47,880 nucleotides of DNA from Ectobacillus panaciterrae DSM 19096. Its GTDB lineage: Bacteria > Bacillota > Bacilli > Bacillales > Bacillaceae_G. This document shows positions 41,390 through 47,880 of this stretch, piece after piece (within the stretch, counting starts at the first letter, position 1; each line of letters begins with the position of its first letter). The DNA lies in assembly GCF_000430785.1 (NCBI RefSeq), contig NZ_AUMR01000050.1:1-47880 (forward strand). The letters are read 5' to 3'. The translations under genes were made by a program, and so were the position numbers. The notes under the pieces were generated by a model, which was given only the letters and a program-made list of their open reading frames with translations, was not told where the DNA came from and ran no database searches.

Positions 41390-42528
41390 GTGCTATAGAT
41401 ACAGCAAAAGGCATGGCAAAACAATACGTAAAACGGGCGGCTGCAAAAAAGATTGCAGCCGTCGTGCTCAAAAATCCATATGTATTGGCAATTTTGGGAG
41501 TTATACTACTTCTAATCGCTTTAATGGGATTACTCTTCTTCTTTTTGCTTAATTCAGGAGCCGATACAAAACCAAATACCGATAGTCTAATTGGAAACGG
41601 AGCTATTCCGTTAAATGCAGATTTTACAGGTGGTCATGCAAATGTATCTAGTATTATCAGAAGCTACGAACCTTTAATACGAGAGGAAGCTCGTAAGAAC
41701 GGAATCGAAGGATATACAGAATTATTACTGGCTATAACACAAAATGAGAGTGGTGAGAATCCAAGTGTAGCAGATATCATGCAAGCGTCCGAATCGCAAG
41801 GGCTACCTCCTAACACGATTAGTGACCCGTATCTATCTATTCAAATAGGGGTGCGGGTATTTGCGGAGCGTTTGCGAGCAGCAGGTGGAGACGTACCATT
41901 AGCCATACACACGTACAATTATGGCATGGCATTTGTAGGATTTGTTCTGCAGAATGGAGGTAAATATACAAAGGATTTAGCGCTTCAATATTCAAGGGAA
42001 CATAGTACAGGTATTTACAGTTGTATTGGTCGTGACCCTAATAACTACAGAACACAAGCAGGAGCGTGCTATGGCGATTTCCGCTACGTTGAAAAAATTT
42101 TACAATTGTTCACACCAGCGAAATCGGATTTTGGGAATCTTGCTCAGGGTTCACAAATTTTTGATGTAACTCAGGTAGAAAACATTATGAAACAGTTTCT
42201 AGGTATGCCGTATCAATGGGGAGGAAGAACCCCTGCAACAAGCTTTGACTGTTCCGGCTTGATGGAGTGGAGCTTTGCACAAGTGGGTATTAATATCTCA
42301 GGAACAGCAGAAGACCAGTTTAATAAAACGGTTGCTGTGCCAGATGGACAGCAACAGCCTGGGGACTTAGTGTTTTGGGAAACGTATAAAGCAGCTCCTT
42401 CGCATGTTGGCTTGTATGTCGGAAATGACTCCTTTCTCAACGCTAATGACAAAGGAATTGAATATTCCAGTGTTTCCAGATGGAGCAAAGCCTATAAATT
42501 CTTAGGATATAGGAGGATTGTTCGTTAA
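41386..42528 (+). CDS. Two-domain cell wall hydrolase (lysozyme-like plus NlpC/P60), 380 aa
   Basis: A membrane helix (about 29-51) anchors the protein. Residues 90-215 are a CwlT-type lysozyme domain with TQNESGE (E121 probably catalytic) and QIGVRVFAERL. Residues 270-380 are an NlpC/P60 peptidase with FDCSG (C289) and SHVGLY (H340). It opens the peptidoglycan for the transfer channel, as Tn916 Orf14/CwlT does. The ATG overlaps the preceding stop, and the next gene starts on its last base. Confidence 0.93.
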   Translation: MSAIDTAKGMAKQYVKRAAAKKIAAVVLKNPYVLAILGVILLLIALMGLLFFFLLNSGADTKPNTDSLIGNGAIPLNADFTGGHANVSSIIRSYEPLIREEARKNGIEGYTELLLAITQNESGENPSVADIMQASESQGLPPNTISDPYLSIQIGVRVFAERLRAAGGDVPLAIHTYNYGMAFVGFVLQNGGKYTKDLALQYSREHSTGIYSCIGRDPNNYRTQAGACYGDFRYVEKILQLFTPAKSDFGNLAQGSQIFDVTQVENIMKQFLGMPYQWGGRTPATSFDCSGLMEWSFAQVGINISGTAEDQFNKTVAVPDGQQQPGDLVFWETYKAAPSHVGLYVGNDSFLNANDKGIEYSSVSRWSKAYKFLGYRRIVR

Positions 42529-43043
42529 TGAAATATAAAAAATTAATCATTGCAGCTGCAATTGTAGTTGTAGCCGCAGTTCTATATTTTGTGCAGCTAA
42601 ATAAGGCGATTGCAAAGGAACAACAGAAAAATAAGCATTTTCAAGAGGAAATTGCTAGTTTAAAAAATACAGAAGTAAACAAAGCGCAAAAGACTACTGA
42701 ACAATTTATCCAAGCTTTTTTTAATTATGATAATACCCTTGATCGCTATAAAAACATCAAAACATATACAACGGAACAAGGTTATAGAAGCACGTTCCCA
42801 AGCGGTATGGAGCCGCCGACTAAAGGAGCAGACATTCGATCTCGTATTAATGAATTAGAGATTTTTGAAAAAAAATATTCAAAAAATGAGATTACAACAA
42901 TTAGCACATTTAAAGTAATGACTACTTTCAATGATGTACCCTCTACATCAAAAATGGTCATTAAAACAAATGTAGTGAAAGTCGGAAGCGAATGGAAAAT
43001 TGATGATGTAACTATTTTATCTTCACAAGGAACATCAAACTAA
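42528..43043 (+). CDS. Single-pass membrane protein with NTF2-like domain, 171 aa
   Basis: A helix at 5-22 (LIIAAAIVVVAAVLYFVQL), a short coiled coil, then an extracytoplasmic domain with a KTTEQFIQAFFNYD helix resembling the TcpC-like protein in this operon. It is probably a second VirB8-like scaffold part. It starts on the last base of the hydrolase gene. Confidence 0.75.
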   Translation: MKYKKLIIAAAIVVVAAVLYFVQLNKAIAKEQQKNKHFQEEIASLKNTEVNKAQKTTEQFIQAFFNYDNTLDRYKNIKTYTTEQGYRSTFPSGMEPPTKGADIRSRINELEIFEKKYSKNEITTISTFKVMTTFNDVPSTSKMVIKTNVVKVGSEWKIDDVTILSSQGTSN

Positions 43044-43056
43044 AGGAGGGAATGGT

Positions 43057-43533
43057 ATGAGGGGGCACACTCATCTACTTGCAGGAGCGGCTCTTGCTCT
43101 TGCAACTTCAAAGTATACGCATATCGAAGCAAATACCATATGGTTTACATCAGCAGCAGCCTTCGGTGCGCTTCTTCCTGATATCGATCATCCAAAATCA
43201 ACGCTAGGAAGAATAATAAAACCAATTTCATGGGCGCTGCATTCTATCTTCGGGCATCGAACAATAACTCATAGTTTACTATTCTTATTTATTGTTACGT
43301 CCTTGTTGTGGACTGTTTTTCCGAACTATCCTTTTGTAGTGATGGGTATATGTATAGGGGTTATTAGTCATTTGATGCTGGATGCTCTGACGGTGAGCGG
43401 GATTCCTTTGCTATATCCATTAAAAACTAAAATTAGATTTCCGTTTTACACTCGAACAGGAAGTTTTACAGAACTTGTCTTGTTTGTATTACTTGTTATA
43501 ACCAACTTTGTATTAATTAGAAATGTTTTTTAA
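43057..43533 (+). CDS. YdjM-family membrane-bound metal-dependent hydrolase, 158 aa
   Basis: The N-terminal RGHTHLLAG, LLPDIDHPKSTLG and FGHRTITHS motifs give the His/Asp set of the YdjM (LexA-regulated inner membrane) family, with four or so membrane helices. The substrate is not known in the family. GGAGGGAATGGT precedes the ATG. It rides at the end of the transfer operon. Confidence 0.88.
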   Translation: MRGHTHLLAGAALALATSKYTHIEANTIWFTSAAAFGALLPDIDHPKSTLGRIIKPISWALHSIFGHRTITHSLLFLFIVTSLLWTVFPNYPFVVMGICIGVISHLMLDALTVSGIPLLYPLKTKIRFPFYTRTGSFTELVLFVLLVITNFVLIRNVF

Positions 43534-43545
43534 GGAGGATAAAAT

Positions 43546-43842
43546 ATGAAACCTACTGGTATTATTCGTAAAGTTGATGATTTAGGACGTATCGTTATTC
43601 CTATAGAATTACGCCGTGCATTAGGTATTGCAGAGAAGGATGCTTTAGAAATTTTTGTAGAAAATGACGGCAGTATCATTTTGAAGAAATATCAATCGAG
43701 CATGACTTGCGTAGTGACGGGGGAAGTATCTGATAAAAATCTTTCTTTGGCTGGCGGTAAAATTGTGTTAAGCCCAGAAGGAGCTGAGATCGTGATGAAG
43801 GAATTAATACAACAAGTCAACGAGAAAAAAGTGACAATATAA
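43546..43842 (+). CDS. AbrB-family transcriptional regulator, 98 aa
   Basis: The N-terminal 50 residues are a swapped-hairpin AbrB DNA-binding domain (GIIRKVDDLGRIVIPIELRRALGI...DALEIFVENDGSIILKKY), very close to Bacillus AbrB/Abh. The C-terminal multimerisation half is also present. Twelve bases separate it from the YdjM-type gene. It may tune transfer genes to growth phase or compete with the chromosomal AbrB. Confidence 0.93.
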   Translation: MKPTGIIRKVDDLGRIVIPIELRRALGIAEKDALEIFVENDGSIILKKYQSSMTCVVTGEVSDKNLSLAGGKIVLSPEGAEIVMKELIQQVNEKKVTI

Positions 43843-43893
43843 TAGTTTGGGGTAATTATTAATTGGATAAAACGGAAAAAAGGAGGTGGTTCT

Positions 43894-44160
43894 ATGGATA
43901 CTAAAGGTCTGCACGAATCGTTTTTAAACTTAAAATTTGGTAAAAAGTTTCCTAAGATAAATGAGGAGTTTGAAATTATTCACCCCGATTTTGGGGTATG
44001 TATGGTTCACGTTGTAGACATAGATCGATATGAATGGGTTACTCCAGGAGAGGTAGAGACAACGATTATGTATTATATCTTGGAAGTCCTAGAACCATCT
44101 CCCCAGTATAGAATACAACAGCTAGGTCTTAAAGTGATGGATAAGGAGGATAAAAGATAA
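43894..44160 (+). CDS. Hypothetical protein, 88 aa
   Basis: A small acidic protein with several beta strands (FEIIHPDFGVCMVHVVDIDRYEWVTPGE, TIMYYILEVLEPS), suggestive of a beta-barrel fold. AAAGGAGGTGG is one of the strongest ribosome binding sites in the window. The next gene starts on its last base. No family is recognised. Confidence 0.7.
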   Translation: MDTKGLHESFLNLKFGKKFPKINEEFEIIHPDFGVCMVHVVDIDRYEWVTPGEVETTIMYYILEVLEPSPQYRIQQLGLKVMDKEDKR

Positions 44161-44732
44161 TGAGATTGGATGGTTTAATCCCTTTATATCGAGATATGAA
44201 AGACCAAGGTTTAAATCGCTACAAATTTGATTTTATTTTTAATAAAGTACATTTTGATGTCTTCTTTTTTATAGACGAATCCCCGTTCAAATTAATGTTT
44301 GGAGTAAAAATGAAGAATTTTTATTTTGAAATTGACCTACATAAAGGATTTAAAATTAATACATATCTTGGAGAAAAATATGGCGAGTTGTGTAAGGTGT
44401 TAGGTTTGGAATATGATCCTAATAGTTCTTTTAAATCGAGTTATTTTTTTCAGGAGTTTAACCAGAAAATCCCCTCAAACGCACATAGGAATAGTTATCC
44501 AAAACCTTATGAAGTAGCACTGTATAGACGGGACGTAGAAGAAGCAGACAAAATATATTTTTGGGGATGGTTAAGTCATGAGACAACCGGAAAAAATGTA
44601 AGACCTGAAAACCTCGAAAAAACAAGAATACTATTAGGTGTAGATGCATATGAAGCATGCAAAAGAAATAATATAAGTAGCAAATGGACTGATGATAAGC
44701 GTAAAGCTATAACAGTTACAATGCCAGAATAA
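44160..44732 (+). CDS. Hypothetical protein, 190 aa
   Basis: The N-terminal part is rich in beta strands and aromatics (FDFIFNKVHFDVFFFIDESPFKLMFGVKMKNFYFEIDL). The C-terminal part contains YFWGWLSHETTGKNVRPENLEKTRILLG. This type of protein, in which a DUF6037-like or plasmid 'filamentation' role might be guessed, is not one I can name. It starts on the last base of the 88-aa gene, and a terminator follows. Confidence 0.7.
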   Translation: MRLDGLIPLYRDMKDQGLNRYKFDFIFNKVHFDVFFFIDESPFKLMFGVKMKNFYFEIDLHKGFKINTYLGEKYGELCKVLGLEYDPNSSFKSSYFFQEFNQKIPSNAHRNSYPKPYEVALYRRDVEEADKIYFWGWLSHETTGKNVRPENLEKTRILLGVDAYEACKRNNISSKWTDDKRKAITVTMPE

Positions 44733-44765
44733 ATGAACTTATTAATCCTTGATAAAAGAGCAAAT

Positions 44766-44812
44766 AGAAAAAGCATGTTTTGAAAAAAGATTGATTTAAA
44801 CACGCTTTTTCT
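44766..44812. terminator. Terminator at the end of the transfer region
   Basis: AGAAAAAGCATGTTT (44766-44780) pairs with AAACACGCTTTTTCT (44798-44812), 14 of 15 positions. It closes the plus-strand operon. Confidence 0.75.
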
Positions 44813-44890
44813 ATATTCAATTGAATCATCCTTTTATAAAAAAGTTTAATCATTTTATTGCTGCGATCTGCAACAATCGCGCCCTTTAAT

Positions 44891-44916
44891 GGGGTAAGTC
44901 CGAGATAAGTCCAAAA
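44891..44916 (+). repeat. Terminal inverted repeat, left copy
   Basis: GGGTAAGTCCGAGATAAGTC followed by CAAAA is exactly repeated in inverted orientation at 46692-46716, with looser similarity for about 10 bp more. A partial direct copy (CGAGATAAGTCCAAAA) is at 46465-46480. The ends are about the size of Tn3-family ends and enclose only the GIY-YIG gene. Confidence 0.7.
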
Positions 44917-45351
44917 GACGCCATACGGATGGAAAAAAACGAAAAAAGAGCACAAAGACCTTTCACTCAAGTGATTTCCGATTCTATTTCAAGCTTTCCA
45001 TTTAAGACTAAGACTTCTTGCAGAGATTTCAATTAGCAGAACTACCCCGCATGTAACCGATGTTATTCATTTTTCACCTTTTGAAACAACTCTTATGGGA
45101 TACTCCTAAACAGCATTCTGTCAGTCTTTTGGGGGTGTTCCAATAGAGTGTACTCCATTGAGACAAAGCATCTTAGATTCTAAACAAATATCACACAAAA
45201 AGTAGTCTTACAGTATTTTTCGCTTCGAAACAGTAAGAAAAATACAGAAATTCTGTTTTTTACAGATGTGGCGGATTAATGTACGAATCGTTTCCGTACC
45301 CCGAGAAGACTAGAAACGGTGTATTCTCGTTCTAATTTCCGCCTATTAAAG

Positions 45352-45388
45352 AAAAGCGGCAGAGGGTTAAATTCCTTTACCGCTTTCA
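45352..45388 (-). terminator. Terminator of the GIY-YIG gene
   Basis: AAAGCGG and CCGCTTT with an extended imperfect stem lie 14 bp after the minus-strand stop, with TTTTCTTTAA following on that strand. The 44917-45350 stretch before it contains only small hairpins and no gene. Confidence 0.65.
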
Positions 45389-45401
45389 TTTTCCTTACGG
45401 A

Positions 45402-46253
45402 TTAATTCGAATTAAGGCCATGGGCACGTGTTCCAAGTTTTCGCTTGTAAAGCGTCTCGCGTGCTATGGCTTCATTCTGAGTGATGGAGGAGGGAAGAGT
45501 CTCAAGGATCGAATACTGGAAACGGTTGACGGAATTCGGATCGTTCTGGATATGTGCTAGAAGTTTCACATTCCCGCCGTCCGGCGATTTTACGTAGCTT
45601 TCAAACCGTCCGAGGATCCCCCATTTCCCATAAGCAGAACCAATGTACTGGTCGCCTGTCCCTGTATCAAGGATGACATAGACTCCGCCGATAGCTGAAA
45701 GCATCTTATGCCAATCACTGTGGGCATCTCTGTGGGTAACCATTTTCCTCAATTCGTCGTGCGTAAGGAAGAAATCCATGTACCCTGGAAAATGGCCGAC
45801 ATAGCCTTTGGGAAGAAGCTGGATGACTTCCTTAGGTGTACCATGGAAGTTCTGAATCCAATTGATTGCCCCACCGCTCCATTCGATTACAAGCCGATCC
45901 GCAAGGTCTTTGAACTGGTCAAGCTTCTTCAGTTTGTAATAATACCGCCTGGTTGGTTTATAATTTGAGTGGTAGATGAAGTGTGGAGGAAGCGGGACGC
46001 TGAACGCAGGCAGTATATCCATGACCTCGTATACTCCAATGAATACAGCTTGGTTCTTTTCAATTCCGAGAAATGATACAAGGTAGTCGCAATTATGGAA
46101 ATCCGAGTTTTCCTGGTAACTTTGGTAAATGTCGAACTGGTCCTTTTTATAGAGAAGTGGGAGATCATATCCCCTCTTTTCATCCTTATGACGGGCAATC
46201 TTAATTCTTTTAGTGGTATCCAATCCGTAGTGTTCTAATAATGTTTTAAGCAT
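45402..46253 (-). CDS. GIY-YIG nuclease with unknown N-terminal domain, 283 aa
   Basis: The C-terminal 95 residues are a GIY-YIG nuclease: GVYVILD (190-196), QYIGSAYG (YIG 203-205), GRFESY (R216 catalytic), a helix with E266 (NEAIARETLYKRKLG) and the closing GLNSN. The 185-residue N-terminal region is not recognised; it may recognise DNA or a partner. The ATG is preceded by AAGAGGTG. The gene is alone inside 25-bp inverted repeats (44891, 46692) without a transposase. A restriction or phage-defence role is plausible for such solitary GIY-YIG enzymes. Confidence 0.85.
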   Translation of the reverse strand: MLKTLLEHYGLDTTKRIKIARHKDEKRGYDLPLLYKKDQFDIYQSYQENSDFHNCDYLVSFLGIEKNQAVFIGVYEVMDILPAFSVPLPPHFIYHSNYKPTRRYYYKLKKLDQFKDLADRLVIEWSGGAINWIQNFHGTPKEVIQLLPKGYVGHFPGYMDFFLTHDELRKMVTHRDAHSDWHKMLSAIGGVYVILDTGTGDQYIGSAYGKWGILGRFESYVKSPDGGNVKLLAHIQNDPNSVNRFQYSILETLPSSITQNEAIARETLYKRKLGTRAHGLNSN

Positions 46254-46691
46254 GATTCACCTCTTAAAAAAGTAAAATAAATGGTGGTATTAAAGGGGCA
46301 ATCTATCGTCCCATCTCTTCTACATTATAAATTTACCATGGTTTTCATAAAAATGTTTTTTAAAATTATACTCTATTAATTTTGCGTACTAACGAGGTGC
46401 TTTCCCTTAATAATAATCTTCAGCAAACGGGCGCGATTATTGAAGAACAGTAAAGAGGTATATTCGAGATAAGTCCAAAAGTGGCCAGATAGATTACAAT
46501 AAATGTAAAACCTTTTATTATCAACGATTCAAGAAACTTTTTGCAAAGGTCTTTGGTAAAACTTCTGTTTGGTAAAGCATAGTCTTAGATAACGACAGAA
46601 GAGATAGTTAATGATCTTGTCATTATAAAAACCAGAAGTTTTTGGTAATCAAATTTATGTATTTTCCAATTAATTACACCCCTATGACCGT

Positions 46692-46716
46692 TTTTGGACT
46701 TATCTCGGACTTACCC
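46692..46716 (-). repeat. Terminal inverted repeat, right copy
   Basis: Exact inverted copy of the 25 bp at 44892-44916. The neighbouring 46254-46690 holds no gene. It contains a GGGCGCGATTATTG block (46429) that recurs inverted at 44871-44884. Confidence 0.7.
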
Positions 46717-46725
46717 GTAGTTCGT

Positions 46726-46842
46726 CTAAAATATCCATAAAAAAACGCCATCCTTCCCTATGAATCTACAGAAAGAATAGCGCATTTTTTCATTTTGGGG
46801 GTACTAAATTGTTTTAGGTTGATGGCGATGTGGCGGTACCCC
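46726..46842 (+). mobile_element. IS231-type right end in a Tn4430-like tip
   Basis: A hairpin-bearing end (AAAAAAACGCCAT... then TTTTGGGGGTAC, TTTTAGGTTGATGGCGATG, ending 46830) matches the right end of the relic at 7129-7247. It is followed by TGGCGGTACCCC (46831-46842), the Tn4430-like tip in inverted sense. The transposase is absent. Confidence 0.6.
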
Positions 46843-47383
46843 ATACAGAAGAACAAAGCCAACAGATGATTTCCTATACTGTTGTACGAAATATTCAAAA
46901 GAAAAAACGAAATGATTCATTACGGGATGATATCGAAGTAGAAGCATTTCACCATTATCCAGAAAATACACAATGTGACTGTTGCCAAGGACAAATGATT
47001 GAAATCGGCAGTACAATCGTACGTGAAGAAGCAAAATTTATTCCTGCGAAAATGAGAAAAATTCAGCATATTGAACACGCTTATGAATGTAAAAATTGTA
47101 AAGACGACGCATTGAAATCGATAATAATCCAGCTGAAAATGCCATCCGTCCAAACGTTATAGGCAGAAAAAATTGGCTTTTTTCGGTCAGCGAAGCTGGC
47201 GCAAAAGCGAATGCTATTTGTTTGAGTATCGCAGAAACAGCCAAAAGTAACGGGATTGATTTCTACGAGTACACAAAGAAACTTTTGATGGATTTACCGA
47301 ATCTCGGAATACATCAAAATCCTGAAATTTTAGACCAATACATGCCTTGGTCCAAAAAGATTCAGCTGGAATGTAGTAAATAA
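46843..47383 (+). pseudogene. IS66-family transposase (TnpC) remnant with internal deletion
   Basis: The first part encodes the TnpC zinc-ribbon region (CDCCQGQMIEIGSTIVREE, then YECKNCK). At about 47105 the frame shifts and the sequence jumps to the family's C-terminus (RIEIDNNPAENAIRPNVIGRKN, KANAICLSIAETAKSNG, YMPWSKKIQ), stop at 47381. The central catalytic part is missing, so it is dead. The 5' end was cut by the IS231/Tn4430-like junction. Confidence 0.85.
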
Positions 47384-47524
47384 ATGAAAGTAGCCGTATT
47401 TTTGATTAAAAAGATCAGATTATACGGCTTTTTGTGATGCGTACCGTAAAGGTACGCTTATTTTTTATAATTCGGGCTTACGGACAGTCAAACCCATACC
47501 TACATCAAATTGATGTTAATACAA

Positions 47525-47563
47525 CGATTGTTGTGTTTTAAATAAGGAACGACTTCTCACAAG
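47525..47563 (+). repeat. Imperfect ~40-bp repeat, copy 2
   Basis: Matches 56-95 in most positions (TTGTTGTGTTTTAAA, then CGACTTCTCACAAG). The 47384-47711 stretch also contains the probable IS66 outer end (GCGTACCGTAAAGGTACGC, 47441-47459), itself a small palindrome. Confidence 0.5.
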
Positions 47564-47711
47564 AGAGTCCCTTTTTCATCTTTAAAAATGGTAAAATGTG
47601 GTTTAAGGAAGGGTAAGAATGAAAAATGAACATAGGGGGATTTAAATAAGGGATGGGCAAAAACCCCAACTATGATTGTATGAAGTATATAATAGAAAAG
47701 GGAGAACTTGA

Positions 47712-47880
47712 ATGAGGAAACCAAAAGTAACTGTTTTTATCTTATTACTGAGCATACCACTATTCCTATTAAGTGGTTGCTCTACAGACACAAAACTATT
47801 TGAAAAACCAATAGGAGATTATTTGTCCGAAAACTACGGGATAAAGAATGGGGATTTTAAAATTCTTTCTGCTGATAGTG
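47712..47880 (+). CDS. Lipoprotein, 5' part only (runs off the window)
   Basis: MRKPKVTVFILLLSIPLFLLSGC is a lipoprotein signal with lipobox LSGC. After it, the 'KPIGDYLSENYGIKNGDFKIL' style matches the lipoprotein at 875-1747 (QPIQEYLKTNYGIQDEFSVI), so they are paralogues. GGGAGAAC precedes the ATG. The 3' end is outside the window. Confidence 0.8.
   Translation, partial: MRKPKVTVFILLLSIPLFLLSGCSTDTKLFEKPIGDYLSENYGIKNGDFKILSADS

Noticed and set aside
41172-41552. 126-codon frame overlapping the TcpH-like tail and hydrolase start
   Set aside because: It is a Lys/Arg-rich shadow of the Gln/Lys-rich tail in another frame.

Overview
The window looks like part of a large conjugative plasmid of the Bacillus cereus/thuringiensis group. 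The base composition is AT-rich, ribosome binding sites are strong AGGAGG/GGGGA types, and TTG and GTG starts are common. There are IS231-type ends sitting in Tn4430-like 'GGGGTACCGCC' transposon ends, an IS66 remnant and an AbrB-type regulator. It also carries plasmid replication (RepR/RepE-like Rep), ParM/ParR partition and a Tcp-type (Gram-positive type IV secretion) transfer operon. No rRNA, tRNA or CRISPR array was seen.

Layout. 1-3.4 kb: a small unknown gene, a lipoprotein and a serine recombinase with its own res-like site. 3.5-11.85 kb: two accessory segments bounded by three directly repeated dif-like (XerC/XerD) sites at 3662, 5677 and 11792, each followed by a conserved TATAC palindrome. 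The first segment holds only a type II Thoeris pair (TM-macro ThsA, TIR ThsB). The second holds a DUF1643 operon, IS231/Tn4430 relics, an uncharacterised four-gene operon (two micro-proteins, a glycine-zipper/coiled-coil membrane protein and a membrane protein with a GHDPFFG motif) and a second serine recombinase. 11.9-22.9 kb: a membrane protein, an Mrr-like restriction enzyme, a methyltransferase-specificity fusion with degenerate catalytic motifs behind an operator-controlled promoter, and a complete type I restriction-modification operon (hsdM-hsdS-hsdR) whose composition differs from its surroundings.

23-29.6 kb: a membrane-anchored DUF559-like nuclease, an FtsK-like ATPase with a replication-relaxation family protein, an XRE regulator, a GC-rich highly folded region of about 0.5 kb that may be a structured RNA, a MerR-like/DUF3967 protein, and a parM-parR operon with parC-like repeats. 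29.7-32.4 kb: the replication control region. A minus-strand promoter drives a predicted antisense RNA of about 130 nt with four stem-loops, each with a 7-nt loop; a terminator (attenuator) follows just before rep. This layout matches RNAIII control in the pIP501/pAMbeta1 family. A 121-bp three-tier palindrome lies downstream of rep.

32.4-44.7 kb: a tightly packed, same-strand transfer operon: replication-relaxation protein, VirD4/TcpA-type coupling protein, TcpC, TcpD, TcpE, VirB4-like ATPase, lipoprotein, TcpH-like membrane protein, two-domain cell wall hydrolase, a TM protein, a YdjM-type membrane hydrolase, AbrB and two unknown genes. 44.7-47.88 kb: a GIY-YIG nuclease gene enclosed by 25-bp inverted repeats, an IS231 end, a deleted IS66 transposase and the start of a second lipoprotein related to the one at 875.

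Together this is a conjugative plasmid backbone carrying a stacked defence cargo (Thoeris, Mrr, type I RM, probably the four-gene operon and the GIY-YIG gene). Part of that cargo appears to be arranged as Xer-recombination modules. The best candidates for undescribed biology are the four-gene operon at 7335-10017, the dif-like modules, the methyltransferase-like pseudoenzyme at 14127, and the folded region at 26520-27060.
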